Assembly (NCBI GenBank): GCA_023404675.1
Contig: JAEYAW010000012.1
Coordinates: forward strand, 1-37,194
DNA length: 37,194 bases
Direction: 5' to 3'
Source: Pseudomonadota bacterium
GTDB lineage: Bacteria > Pseudomonadota > Alphaproteobacteria > Rhizobiales > Xanthobacteraceae
The notes under the pieces are model-generated. The model did not search any database, had not been told where the DNA came from, and saw nothing but the letters and a program-made list of their open reading frames with translations. Of the stretch, positions 7,921 to 16,120 are shown piece by piece. Position 1 is the stretch's first letter, and every line of letters begins with the position of its first letter. The translations under genes were made by a program, and so were the position numbers.

Positions 7921-8003
7921 GATTGACAACGTCCAATATACTAGACTTCAGACGTAATGTATGGTGAATCGGATGCGGAGTTTTGTCCGAAAGCCCTTTC
8001 GCC

Positions 8004-8375
8004 ATGTCGCCTGTTCGCAAGCCTCAGCCAGTCGATCATTCGGTGCTGAATGAGATGCTGGCCATCCGTCTGCAGCAGCTCGAGATCGAAAATGGCGGCA
8101 TGGAAGCATTCCTGCCGAAGACCGGACTGGCACGCGGGACCTACTATACGATCGTCCGCGGCATCGGGAATCCAACTTTGCGTACGATCGAAAGGATCGC
8201 TTCGAGCCTCAACATGAGCGTGTTTGAGTTGCTCGGCTTCGATGTGTCGGACGCACGGCGCGCGCTCAAGAAGAGCGGTGTCGATTACGACGAGTTGACG
8301 TCGGCGATCAGCAAGAAAAATCGCGCCGATCGCGCCTTGGCGCGTCAGACGCGATCGCGAAAGCTTCCTTCCTGA
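8004..8375 (+). CDS. XRE-like helix-turn-helix regulator, paralogue of the preceding gene
   Basis: From the ATG at 8004 the protein has 123 residues; an in-frame TTG at 7983 would add 7. Neither start has a clear ribosome site. The HTH (residues about 15-72) reads LNEMLAIRLQQLEIENGG, FLPKTGLARGTYYTIVRGIG, NPTLRTIERIASSLNMSVFE. This is the same plan as the gene upstream (RSSYFHLMTTAANPSL against RGTYYTIVRGIGNPTL), so the two are paralogues. The C-terminal tail is basic. It probably regulates a plasmid promoter. Confidence 0.7.
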   Translation: MSPVRKPQPVDHSVLNEMLAIRLQQLEIENGGMEAFLPKTGLARGTYYTIVRGIGNPTLRTIERIASSLNMSVFELLGFDVSDARRALKKSGVDYDELTSAISKKNRADRALARQTRSRKLPS

Positions 8376-8425
8376 CGGCGCCGGCGATCGATGCGGCGAC
8401 CAACTGCTCAAGATCGATGGAAGAG

Positions 8426-8449
8426 GTGGGGAGGCTTTCGCCTCCCCAC
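8426..8449. terminator. Bidirectional hairpin between convergent genes
   Basis: A perfect 10-bp stem GTGGGGAGGC/GCCTCCCCAC with loop TTTC lies between the ends of the HTH gene (plus) and ssb (minus). There is no T tract, so it may act as a hairpin block for both transcripts. Confidence 0.5.
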
Positions 8450-8457
8450 TGGATCGG

Positions 8458-8790
8458 TCATGCGGCTGAGCGCTCAACGGCCTGGGCGAGGCGGCCAAAT
8501 TCCAGGGCGATCAGGTCGACGGTGTAGATCCGCTTGCCGTCGCGCTCGTAGCTGTTCTGCCGCAGGCGGCCCCGCGCGTGGACGAGGTCGCCCTTGCTGA
8601 CGTGCTCGTTCACGTAGCCCTGGATCGACTTGGTGAAGATCGTGACCTCGTTCCAGTGCTGGTCGTCGTTCCACTCGCCGCCCTTATCCTTGAAGGGATA
8701 GTTGGCGCAGACGGTGACACGGACTGTCTTGCCGACCTGCTTGATGGTCCCGACGTGGCCGATGAGGGTGAATTCGGCGATGTTGCGCAT
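8458..8790 (-). CDS. ssb: Single-stranded DNA-binding protein (short plasmid type)
   Basis: The 110-residue protein has the OB-fold pattern of Ssb: FTLIGHVGTIKQVG, VTVCANYPFKDKGG, the conserved W..HWNEVTIFTK segment, VSKGDLVHARGRLRQNSYERDGKRIYTVDLIA. It lacks the long acidic C-terminal tail of chromosomal SSB, so contacts with host replication proteins may be absent. It lies between the two replicons and would protect single strands during replication or conjugative entry. Confidence 0.8.
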   Translation of the reverse strand: MRNIAEFTLIGHVGTIKQVGKTVRVTVCANYPFKDKGGEWNDDQHWNEVTIFTKSIQGYVNEHVSKGDLVHARGRLRQNSYERDGKRIYTVDLIALEFGRLAQAVERSAA

Positions 8791-9408
8791 AGTCTCTCTC
8801 CATCTTGTGGGGCGGCGCCCCGTTGCGATGGCGATCCGTCATGGCCGGGAAGACGGCACAGAGCCGAAGCCCGCGAGACGCGGGCGAAGGGCGAGCGCAG
8901 CGCTGCGTCCCGTCAGGCCGTGAATTTTGGCGCCGCAGGCGCGTGCGCGAGGAATGCCGGTCGGGGCCCCGCTCGCGGGGTGATCCGGCAGGGGAAAATT
9001 CTCGGGCGTAGGGACCGCCGTGCCGGCGACGGTCATAGGAATCCAGCCATGCAACCGGAAGCGCCGCCCGACCTGGAGAGAGGAGCAATCGTCGTCGTAT
9101 CGCCTGGACCACACGCCGGGCCCATCTCGCGGTACGGAAGACCGGGATGTCGATGCCTGCCCATCAAGGACCGAGGTTCAGCGAGGAAGCGCCGCACGGA
9201 TCGGGGTCGACCAGGAAAATCAACCACGGCCGGATCGAGCGGCAGCGGCGAACCGCCCTGCGATGGATCCGACGGAAGGACCGCCGCGCCAACGCCGGGA
9301 GCGCAAAATCCGAGATCCGCCTAGCGGCAGCGGCCTCGCCGACGCGGAGTGCCGACGGCCGATCGAACCACTGGCGAAGCCTGCGTTCTGCCAACGTCGC
9401 CCGCGCCA
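8791..9408. other. 618-nt region with no recognised gene
   Basis: Between the ssb start and the end of repC2 no frame looks like a real protein. The ssb side is GC-rich and contains short palindromic stretches (for example CCCCGC/GCGGGG near 8969-8982). It may hold a long ssb leader or a degraded gene; nothing more can be supported. Confidence 0.4.
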
Positions 9409-10641
9409 TCACGCGGATCGCTTCGTGCGCAGTTGCGCGTTTATCTGCGACATCAGGATTGGGCCGAGCGAGAATTCTCCGACCTTGGCCCGTTCGGTCA
9501 GACCGCGCAGATAGCCGCCGGCGGATCGGATTGCTGCGCCGCGCTGCAAAATGCACGCGACAACCACCGCGGCTTGCATTTCGCCCATGACGGCTTGCGC
9601 CTCCTCCCAGGCGCTGGGACTGATCCCGAGCATCGATCGCACAACGGCCGCGGTCGCCAGCAGGTCGCGCCAGTTCGAAATCCCGCCTTTGGCGTAGTCG
9701 GCGATGTCCGGGCAAGCGTTCATCACCATTCCAAGCGGATAGGCCGTTTCCGCAGTTCTCGGCGTTTGGGGTTCTGGCACCGCCCTCGCCGCCCGGCTTC
9801 CTCGAAAGCCAGGTTCAAGATCAATTAAGGGGTCTGGATTTGAATTCTGTATATGGCGCTCATTTCGGGACTCATTGGCGCTCATATCATGTGTTTTGAT
9901 GTGGCTTTCCAGGAGGTTGAGGACGTCGTCGGCCAATTGCGATAGCTCCTCGGCCGCCGCTTCCAGCTGGGCGCGCGTCGCGGTGCGCGGAATCCCCTCG
10001 ACGATCGAGCGGAAGCCGGCGTGGACCTGGGCCCAGTCCGCAGGCCCCTGCCCTCCCCTGCGTGTCGGCACGCTCTCCTCGATGCCGGTCGCGATCATCT
10101 TGGCGATATCGCGCCGACACAGCGTGATGCGTTCCCGCGCGAGCTTAACGGCGCGCGCTTCGGCCTCCACGGCCGCCGCGAGGCTTTCGAACTCCTCGGA
10201 GCGCACCACGAGCGGCGAAAGGTCGAAGCCGAACGCCAGCTCGATCTCGCCGCTCGCGCCTTTGCGCGCGTAGCGCTTGCCGTTGGGGCTGTCGCGCCGG
10301 ATGACGAGGCCCGTGTCGACGAGGACCGCGAGATGGCGTCGCAACGTTGACGCCGGCATGCCATGCGCGCGCAGTGACAGAAGCTGGTTCGAGGGGAAAA
10401 CGACAAGGTCGTCTTCGCCCGTCAGCGCCGTCTCGGGATGAAAGGTGAGGAGCGCGTTCAAGACGGACAGCGCGCGTTCGGTCACACCGAGGCTCGGTCG
10501 TGCCCTGCAGATGGCCTGGAAGACCTTCCACTTGTGCACGACCTTCTCAGGCGGCCGGGATGACGCGACGATCTGTGTTGACACATGGGCGAGCGTCAGC
10601 GATCGCCGCCCAAAGGGCGTCGTTGATTGATAGGGTTCCAT
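9409..10641 (-). CDS. repC: RepC replication initiator of the repABC cassette
   Basis: This 410-residue RepC shows the same block order as copy 1: KWKVFQAICRARPSLGVTER, VLNALLTFHPET, VVFPSNQLLSLRAHGMPAST, LRRHLAVLVDTGLVIRRDSP, NGKRYARKG, and C-terminal LGISPSAWEEAQAVMGEMQ with SAGGYLRGL. RepC binds the origin inside its own gene and is essential for replication of repABC plasmids. It follows repB by 193 nt, the space where a ctRNA is normally found. An AT-rich stretch in its centre is the candidate oriV. Confidence 0.92.
   Translation of the reverse strand: MEPYQSTTPFGRRSLTLAHVSTQIVASSRPPEKVVHKWKVFQAICRARPSLGVTERALSVLNALLTFHPETALTGEDDLVVFPSNQLLSLRAHGMPASTLRRHLAVLVDTGLVIRRDSPNGKRYARKGASGEIELAFGFDLSPLVVRSEEFESLAAAVEAEARAVKLARERITLCRRDIAKMIATGIEESVPTRRGGQGPADWAQVHAGFRSIVEGIPRTATRAQLEAAAEELSQLADDVLNLLESHIKTHDMSANESRNERHIQNSNPDPLIDLEPGFRGSRAARAVPEPQTPRTAETAYPLGMVMNACPDIADYAKGGISNWRDLLATAAVVRSMLGISPSAWEEAQAVMGEMQAAVVVACILQRGAAIRSAGGYLRGLTERAKVGEFSLGPILMSQINAQLRTKRSA
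9826..9900. other. Candidate oriV inside repC2, with direct repeats
   Basis: The stretch is clearly more AT-rich than its surroundings and lies in the central linker of the repC coding sequence, where the origin of repABC plasmids is found. It holds two exact copies of TGGCGCTCAT (9854-9863 and 9876-9885) offset by 22 bp, about two helical turns. Confidence 0.5.
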
Positions 10642-10705
10642 GTCTTTGCCTCAGCTGGGCAAAGGAAATCTGCTCGCCAAAATGACGCCGTCTCGCATGA
10701 GACAC

Positions 10706-10791
10706 TTGACTGCGATTCGCGGAAGTGATTCTCTATCTGTCGCCAAACAAGACGAGGGCTTCCGGGACGGAGACGTTTCGGGGGCCTTTTT
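10706..10791 (+). ncRNA. Predicted ctRNA of the repB-repC2 interval
   Basis: On the plus strand, antisense to the repC2 leader, TTGACT (10706-10711) is a good -35; the -10 is weak (around 10729-10736). A terminator hairpin GGCTTCCG/CGGGGGCC (10757-10764, 10779-10786, two G-U pairs) is followed by TTTTT (10787-10791). The RNA itself would run from about 10740 to 10791. Position and structure match the incA/ctRNA of repABC cassettes. Confidence 0.55.
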
Positions 10792-10834
10792 CTTTTGCCG
10801 CTACAGTTCCTTTCGTGTTGTCAGGGTACGCGGT

Positions 10835-11821
10835 TCACGCATCTGCGCGGCGCTTGAACGCCGCATAGATCTCGGGCAGCTGATCGACAAGATACGCTCC
10901 GAAGTCGGGTGCGTGACGATTGTCGATCGTGAGGCGGGTTTGATCCTTGGCGCGCTCGATGCGCGCAACCTGCTTTCCATCGTCAGATTTGACGATATGC
11001 GTCGCAGGCTTCTTGGGACGGCGAACCAGGGCCTTCAACATTCGCTCGAAGCGGGCATCGCTCGGGCCGGCCTGAAAATTTGCATCGGAAACCACGTCGC
11101 GCCATTTCGTATCGTCTTGCTTCACCAGCGACGCCAATTGCTCCCAACGCGGGCGCCCGACCTTCGGGGCCGCGCCAATAGCGATGATGAGGTCTTCGGG
11201 AAGTTCTCTGACAAGAGAAATCATCGTCGACAGATTTCCCTTTGGCACCGAGAGCGCCGACATGATTGCCGCACGTGCAATGCCACGATCCTCAAGTCTG
11301 GCCGCGAACAGCGCGCGCTCGATGAACGAGAGATCCTTGCGATCTGTATTCTCTTTGCCTTGAGCGACGACCAACTCCTCGTCGCTAAGCGGGCGCACAA
11401 TCGCCTTAACAGGCCGGCCGAGGGCACGAAGCGCCGCGACCCGGCGATGTCCATATGCGGCCTGGTAGCGTCCGGGAGCGTCGATTCGCGGGCGAACGAG
11501 GATCGGAACTTGTTGCCCATCCTCGGACAGTCCAGCCTTGAACGCCTCGAACTCGTCTCCATCGCTGACATTGAGGCGATCGCGTATGAACGCGGGATCG
11601 ACGAGGTTGGGATCAATCTCGACAACTTGGGCGCCCGACGCGAGTTGCGCCCGTAGCGCCCGGGCCTCGTCCGCATCGTCGGACAGGCTCTTCAGCGAGA
11701 GACCCATTGCTTTTAGCGAACCGGATGACACCGGCGGGCGCGTCGGCCGATCTTCGCTCGGGGCGGTTGGCGCGGTGATCGGCGCCATCATGGCCTTCAG
11801 TTGGTCGCGGCGCTTATTCAT
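10835..11821 (-). CDS. repB: RepB, ParB-family centromere-binding protein of repABC
   Basis: From the ATG at 11821 (MNKRRDQLKAMM) the protein has 328 residues. This start forms an ATGA overlap with the repA stop and has a purine-rich site (GGGGAGGG) upstream. The ParB core is visible: VPILVRPRIDAPGRYQAAYG, HRRVAALRALGRPVKAIVR, ENTDRKDLSFIERALFA, then an HTH with IMSALSVPKGNLSTMISLV. RepB binds parS and, with RepA, partitions the plasmid and represses the operon. Two parS palindromes lie upstream of repA. Confidence 0.9.
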   Translation of the reverse strand: MNKRRDQLKAMMAPITAPTAPSEDRPTRPPVSSGSLKAMGLSLKSLSDDADEARALRAQLASGAQVVEIDPNLVDPAFIRDRLNVSDGDEFEAFKAGLSEDGQQVPILVRPRIDAPGRYQAAYGHRRVAALRALGRPVKAIVRPLSDEELVVAQGKENTDRKDLSFIERALFAARLEDRGIARAAIMSALSVPKGNLSTMISLVRELPEDLIIAIGAAPKVGRPRWEQLASLVKQDDTKWRDVVSDANFQAGPSDARFERMLKALVRRPKKPATHIVKSDDGKQVARIERAKDQTRLTIDNRHAPDFGAYLVDQLPEIYAAFKRRADA

Positions 11822-13041
11822 GTCGCCCTCCCCCAAGCCTCAAGGACAAGGCTCTCAATTTCGGCATGGACTGTATCGAGCGCCTCGATCGCTCGGTCGT
11901 AGGTGCTGCGGGTAAAATTCTCGCGGCCGATCTCGTAAAGGGTCTGCTTCGTCAGCCCGGCGTCTGCAATCGCAGTCGACTTAAGGATCGGGGTCGTAAG
12001 GACACGCTCCCCAAACAAGCTTCGCATCAGGCCGACGATTTGGCCCTGTGGCCCGTCGGAAGGCTCGTATCGCGTGATCGCGTATCGGAAGAAGTCGTAG
12101 TCAGCGTCACCCCCCGCCTTCTCGACAACGTCAAGGAGGCTGGAGGTCATGTGCAGGAACTGGGACATCGACGCGACGTCCAGCATTTGCGGATGAATGG
12201 TGACGAGGACGCTCCTCGCGGCGCAGAGCGCCGAGAGCGTGAGAAAGCCGAGCGAGGGCGGGCAGTCGAGGATTACAACGTCATACCGATCTTCTACCGA
12301 AGCCAACGCCGTAGCGATGCGGGAGAAAAACATTCGGTCGGAGCTACGGCGGCCCTCGGCGAGCACACGCGGCGTGTCGTGCTCAAATTCCTGAAGCTCC
12401 AGATTGCCGGGAACGATATCGAGACCGGCGAAGTAGGTCGTCCGGATAACGTCGCTCATCGGGCGTTGCTGGTCGTCGTAGCGGATCGCGCCGTAAAGGG
12501 TGTCGTTCTCTTGTAGGTCAAATTCCGGCTGCAATCCGAAAAGCGCCGACAACGAAGCCTGGGGGTCAAGGTCGATGGCGAGAGTACGGAACCCACGCAT
12601 TGCGAAGTACTGCGCGACATGTGCGGCAGTGGTTGTTTTGCCGGACCCGCCCTTGAAGTTGGTTACAGCAATCACCTGGAGATGATCGCCCTTGCGACGT
12701 GTCGGCAGATATGTCGGCTTCGAGCGGGCGAGCGTTCGCCGGACCTCGTGAATCTGTTCGAGCGTAAACAAGCGGCGCCCGCGCGCATTCTTTTCAGTTT
12801 CCGGAACGTCACCGGAGATCGACAATTGACGAATGTATGCGTCGGTGACGCCAACCAGCTTGGCGGCTTCACCCGACGTGAATTTGCGCAGCTCCTTTTC
12901 AGCCGCGGGAGGGAAGGCGCGGGTTCGCAGCTCCTTCAGCTGCGCACTGAGCAAGTCGGCGTCCGACTCGATCAACCGAGTCAACGAGCGCACCTTTTTT
13001 CCGGTGCGATGACTGGGGTCAATTTGTGTTAGCTCTGTCAT
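11818..13041 (-). CDS. repA: RepA, ParA-family partition ATPase of repABC
   Basis: The 407-residue protein has an N-terminal MerR/HTH-like region (FTSGEAAKLVGVTDAYIRQL, about residues 54-73), then a deviant Walker A KGGSGKTT (130-137), DLDPQASLSALFG, and DVVILDCPPSLGFLTLSAL. This is the long type Ia ParA that also represses its own operon, unlike the short ParA at 4891. It is the first gene of the repABC operon and overlaps repB by ATGA. Confidence 0.93.
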   Translation of the reverse strand: MTELTQIDPSHRTGKKVRSLTRLIESDADLLSAQLKELRTRAFPPAAEKELRKFTSGEAAKLVGVTDAYIRQLSISGDVPETEKNARGRRLFTLEQIHEVRRTLARSKPTYLPTRRKGDHLQVIAVTNFKGGSGKTTTAAHVAQYFAMRGFRTLAIDLDPQASLSALFGLQPEFDLQENDTLYGAIRYDDQQRPMSDVIRTTYFAGLDIVPGNLELQEFEHDTPRVLAEGRRSSDRMFFSRIATALASVEDRYDVVILDCPPSLGFLTLSALCAARSVLVTIHPQMLDVASMSQFLHMTSSLLDVVEKAGGDADYDFFRYAITRYEPSDGPQGQIVGLMRSLFGERVLTTPILKSTAIADAGLTKQTLYEIGRENFTRSTYDRAIEALDTVHAEIESLVLEAWGRAT

Positions 13042-13246
13042 CTACGCTCGATGCCGCTATTTCTCGTGTCGAGCGTAAATTCTCTTGTTCGTCCGAGTCG
13101 GTCAAGCGATTTAGAGTTAACGCGCATTAACCAATGTGGCGGGATGGTCCGATCGCCGCTAAAGCATACGCGAGTCGCATTGCATCGGCTGGAGCCGCTG
13201 TGCGGTCGTGCGCGCCGCCACTCAATTTCGAAGACCGACCTGAAGA

Positions 13247-13262
13247 GTTCTCACCTGAGAAC
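13247..13262. promoter_or_regulatory. parS-like palindrome 1 (upstream of repA)
   Basis: GTTCTCACCTGAGAAC is a near-perfect 16-bp palindrome that fits the repABC parS pattern except for one centre base. It shares CTGAGAACTTTCCC with the second site, 143 bp away. Confidence 0.7.
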
Positions 13263-13389
13263 TTTCCCGTTAGACGATCGATAGGCGGGATAGCCGAAAG
13301 CTGTTAGCGTGTTTCGGACTGCGCGGCGAATGGTGACGCGCCGAGAGCGGGCCTTTGCAGCAACCTTGGGCAAGGAGGGTACCGCTGAA

Positions 13390-13405
13390 GTTCTCAGCTG
13401 AGAAC
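13390..13405. promoter_or_regulatory. parS palindrome 2 (upstream of repA)
   Basis: GTTCTCAGCTGAGAAC is a perfect 16-bp palindrome and fits the repABC parS consensus GTTNNCNGCNGNNAAC at every fixed position. The rest of 13042-13513 holds no gene. Confidence 0.8.
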
Positions 13406-13513
13406 TTTCCCTTCGTAGCCACGTCCATCGACTTCAGCACGAACCGATCGACCAGGACGAGGCGCCCCTTTACCGCAGGTTCGCGCGATTTCGCACTGTG
13501 AGCGGTCCTCGCA

Positions 13514-14683
13514 CTAGATCCCAAGACGGGCCGCCCTGCCCTGCGCGCGCTCTGCCTCGTTGTAATAGCTCGCAGCCTGCTGCACAGACCGATGCTGCGA
13601 CTGCTGCATTGCCTCGGGCAAGCCAATGCCCTGGCGCGCCGCTTCGGTGAGGTACCCTGCCCGCAATCCATGCGCAGCGAACTCTTTGGGGTCGAGCTCA
13701 GCCATCGTGCAGCGCCGCTTGACGATCAGATTGATCGATTGGGGGGTCAGCGCGCGCTCCTCGAGCGCCTCCCAACGGTCGATCGCGCGGAAGATCGCGC
13801 CTTTCCGGATATCAGCTCGATCGAGCCACTCCCGCAAGGCCTCGACCGGCGGGCCGACCAGGAACACCCTCCCCTCGTCATCGGCGTCGCCGGTTTTCGT
13901 GCGACCGAGCTGGATCGAGATGCACGGCAGCGTCGGCGAATTCGGATCGAGCGGATCAAGCGGAACGCCGGGTTTGTCGCTCAGCTGATCGACCCGCAGC
14001 CGCGCCACCTCGCTGCTCCGCCGCCCGCCGGAGGCGAAGGCCAGCAGCAGGATGGCGAGGTCGCGCGTGTCGGCCAGCCGATCCGTCGTGCAGGTCGCCG
14101 TCAGCCGGTCGAGGACGTCGCGCGTCACGGCGCGCTTGCTCTTGCGGCGCCGCGGCCGCGGCGAAGCGCGCACCGCCAGTCGCACAGCCGAGCGCAGGCT
14201 GGGCGCGGTGAGCGGACTTTCGATCCCCTTCCAGCGATGCAGCGTCCCCCAGCTTGCAAGGCGCCGCTTCACCGTATTCGGTGCATGCGGCCCCTCGCTT
14301 CGCAACAGGCCTTCGGCGTGCAGTTCGGCTGCGACGTTGGCCGGCATGCCGTGGCGCGGATCGCCCGCGCGCTTTTCCGGGTCCCACAGATGATGCGCGA
14401 CGAACTTCAACGCGAGCGCCTCCGTCGCGGGCCACGCCAGCGGCTCGCCGGTGGCCGCGAGCGCCCAGGCTTCGAGATAGGCAAGATCCGACGTGAGCGC
14501 GCGAAGGCTGTTCTCGCCCATGCCTTCCTTGGCGAGATGCTTCAGCGTCGCGACGTCGTCGTCGGTGAGCAGCTGCGCCAGCCGATCGCGCCGGTCCATC
14601 GGCAGGATGGCCGACAGCGTGTCGAGCTCGAGGGCGCGTTGCGATTCGGCGTCGAGGGATCGGCGTTTGACGATATCGTCCAT
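13514..14683 (-). CDS. Tyrosine recombinase / site-specific integrase
   Basis: From the ATG at 14683 (GAGG ribosome site just upstream) the protein has 389 residues. The N-terminal SAM-like core-binding domain is followed by the catalytic domain with GGRRSSEVARL (first Arg), GRTKTGD (Lys), HGLRAGYL (His-x-x-Arg) and QHRSVQQAASYYNE (His and the nucleophilic Tyr). Such enzymes resolve plasmid dimers or integrate elements. It starts 7 nt after the stop of the unknown gene upstream, so both are co-transcribed. Its target site is not identified. Confidence 0.85.
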   Translation of the reverse strand: MDDIVKRRSLDAESQRALELDTLSAILPMDRRDRLAQLLTDDDVATLKHLAKEGMGENSLRALTSDLAYLEAWALAATGEPLAWPATEALALKFVAHHLWDPEKRAGDPRHGMPANVAAELHAEGLLRSEGPHAPNTVKRRLASWGTLHRWKGIESPLTAPSLRSAVRLAVRASPRPRRRKSKRAVTRDVLDRLTATCTTDRLADTRDLAILLLAFASGGRRSSEVARLRVDQLSDKPGVPLDPLDPNSPTLPCISIQLGRTKTGDADDEGRVFLVGPPVEALREWLDRADIRKGAIFRAIDRWEALEERALTPQSINLIVKRRCTMAELDPKEFAAHGLRAGYLTEAARQGIGLPEAMQQSQHRSVQQAASYYNEAERAQGRAARLGI

Positions 14684-14690
14684 GGTGACC

Positions 14691-15785
14691 TCAGAAGCCG
14701 TAGGTCTGTTCGGCCCAGCACAAAAGCACGGCGGCGTCCGGATCGGGCAAGCGCACCCGCTGGGCCTTGAGGGCGTCCGCGATCGCGAGACCGACATCGG
14801 CCTCCACCCAGTGGCCGTGCGTCATGAGAAAGAACCAGCCGAAGGGCAGGGCGATCTCACGATCGATCGCCTCGATGCGATCCATCAATTGATGAACGGT
14901 CGTCTCAGGCGTCATGAGCAAGCGGTCACTCGGCATCTTCAATGGGCGAGGAATGAAGCCGACCTCGCGCTCGCCTTTGTGGGTGTAATCGCGAGCGTCG
15001 AGCGCCCAGTGCGTGAAGACGCGCTGGGCGCCCGCGCTTGAGGCTTCCCAGTCCCGGAAGAACCTCACCTCGCGCGGCACAAACTCGAAATAGTCCGGCA
15101 CCAGCTCAAGAAACGGGGTTTCGCGCGTCACGCCGTGCGGTCCGGTCTCCCGGACGACGCGCCGCTCCATCTCGGGACGCTTGGCCTCGCGCTTTTCGCG
15201 CTCCACGCGGTCGCAGCGGTCAAGGAAACTGCGGACGTGGACGAAGGCCCCGCCGGCGCGGTCGAGCAGGCGGTAGACGGGGCCGACGAGGCGAGCCGAG
15301 TCGGGCAGCGGCTTATCTCGAGGCCAGCCGGGATCGAGCAGTTCCTCCTCGCCCCATGGGCGGTAGTCCGGGTTGACGATGGGACCGGCGCGCCACTCGA
15401 TCTCGCGGCCGAGTGCGATCTGGATGTAGTCGGCGGCTGCGGGGCCTGTCGGTGCGAAGACGAAGGCGCTGGTGCCGCGCCACTCGGTGATCTGCAGGTC
15501 GGTTTCCCTGAGGCGCGTCCAGACCGCCTTGACGTCGCCGCCGTCTTTGGCGAGCTCGGCCGTCATCCACGGTCGGAGTTCGCCGATCCACATCCCGTCT
15601 GGTCGGATGACTGACCGGGTGTCGCGCCAATATTCGTCGTCGACATGGGCGAGGCTGAAGTCGAAACCCGGAAAGGCGGCGGAGAGCGCGGGGACAAGGG
15701 CCGCATCGGCCGAGGTCGGGTCGAGCTCGGCCAAGGCGACCTGCACGGAGGCTGCGTCGGGCAGGCGGACCGCGGAACGGGTCAT
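14691..15785 (-). CDS. Conserved protein of unknown function in an operon with the recombinase
   Basis: The protein has 364 residues, with no signal peptide or membrane segments, and is rich in Trp and Pro/Arg clusters. Recognisable stretches include DDEYWRDTRSVIRPDGMWIG, ITEWRGTSAFVFAPTGPAAA and LPFGWFFLMTHGHWVEADVG, but I cannot place it in a family. It sits between the recombinase (7 nt) and the divergently read Phd/PemK pair, sharing a 62-nt intergenic region with the latter. A link to recombination or element maintenance is suggested only by position. Confidence 0.7.
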   Translation of the reverse strand: MTRSAVRLPDAASVQVALAELDPTSADAALVPALSAAFPGFDFSLAHVDDEYWRDTRSVIRPDGMWIGELRPWMTAELAKDGGDVKAVWTRLRETDLQITEWRGTSAFVFAPTGPAAADYIQIALGREIEWRAGPIVNPDYRPWGEEELLDPGWPRDKPLPDSARLVGPVYRLLDRAGGAFVHVRSFLDRCDRVEREKREAKRPEMERRVVRETGPHGVTRETPFLELVPDYFEFVPREVRFFRDWEASSAGAQRVFTHWALDARDYTHKGEREVGFIPRPLKMPSDRLLMTPETTVHQLMDRIEAIDREIALPFGWFFLMTHGHWVEADVGLAIADALKAQRVRLPDPDAAVLLCWAEQTYGF

Positions 15786-15796
15786 GGCGTAGCCTC

Positions 15797-15825
15797 TTGC
15801 GGGATTAACGGGATTTCCGTATATT
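15797..15825 (+). promoter_or_regulatory. Promoter/operator of the toxin-antitoxin pair
   Basis: TTGCGG (15797-15802), a 17-nt spacer and TATATT (15820-15825) precede the antitoxin. Two TTCCG copies (15815-15819, 15824-15828) straddle the -10, the second inside the palindrome TTCCGGAA, a plausible site for autorepression. AAGGAG at 15834-15839 is the ribosome site. Confidence 0.55.
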
Positions 15826-15847
15826 CCGGAACAAAGGAGAACCGATC

Positions 15848-16117
15848 ATGGCTTCCACCGTGACTGCCGCCGAGGTCTCCAAGAATTTCGGCGCCTATCA
15901 GGACGCCGCCGTGCGCGAGCCGGTGGTGATCACCAAGAACGGCCGCCCGCGCACCGTGCTGATGGCCTACGAGGACTTCGTCCGCCTGTCGAAGCGCGAC
16001 CGCCGCGTCCAGCGCACCATCGACCTGAGCGAGGCCGAGATCGCCGCAGTCGAGGCCGCCGAGATGACGCCGGATCCCGACCAGGTCGGCACCGCAGCGA
16101 AGCAAACGGCCGGCTGA
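15848..16117 (+). CDS. Phd/YefM-family antitoxin
   Basis: The 89-residue protein has the Phd/YefM fold: TVTAAEVSKNFGAYQDAAV, REPVVITKNGRPRTVLMAYE, DFVRL. The first part binds DNA as a dimer and the acidic C-terminus (IDLSEAEIAAVEAAEMTPDP) would wrap the toxin. The ribosome site AAGGAG is 8 nt upstream. Its stop is 3 nt before the next start, so antitoxin and toxin are translated together. It stabilises plasmids by post-segregational killing. Confidence 0.85.
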   Translation: MASTVTAAEVSKNFGAYQDAAVREPVVITKNGRPRTVLMAYEDFVRLSKRDRRVQRTIDLSEAEIAAVEAAEMTPDPDQVGTAAKQTAG

Positions 16118-16120
16118 GGC

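Noticed and set aside
7923..7942. TTGACA and TATACT before the second HTH gene as a sigma-70 promoter
   Set aside because: The spacing between the two is only 8 nt, so they cannot form one promoter.
13592..14770. 392-codon plus-strand open frame opposite the recombinase
   Set aside because: The recombinase has all catalytic residues and a good start; the antisense text is Arg-rich shadow sequence.
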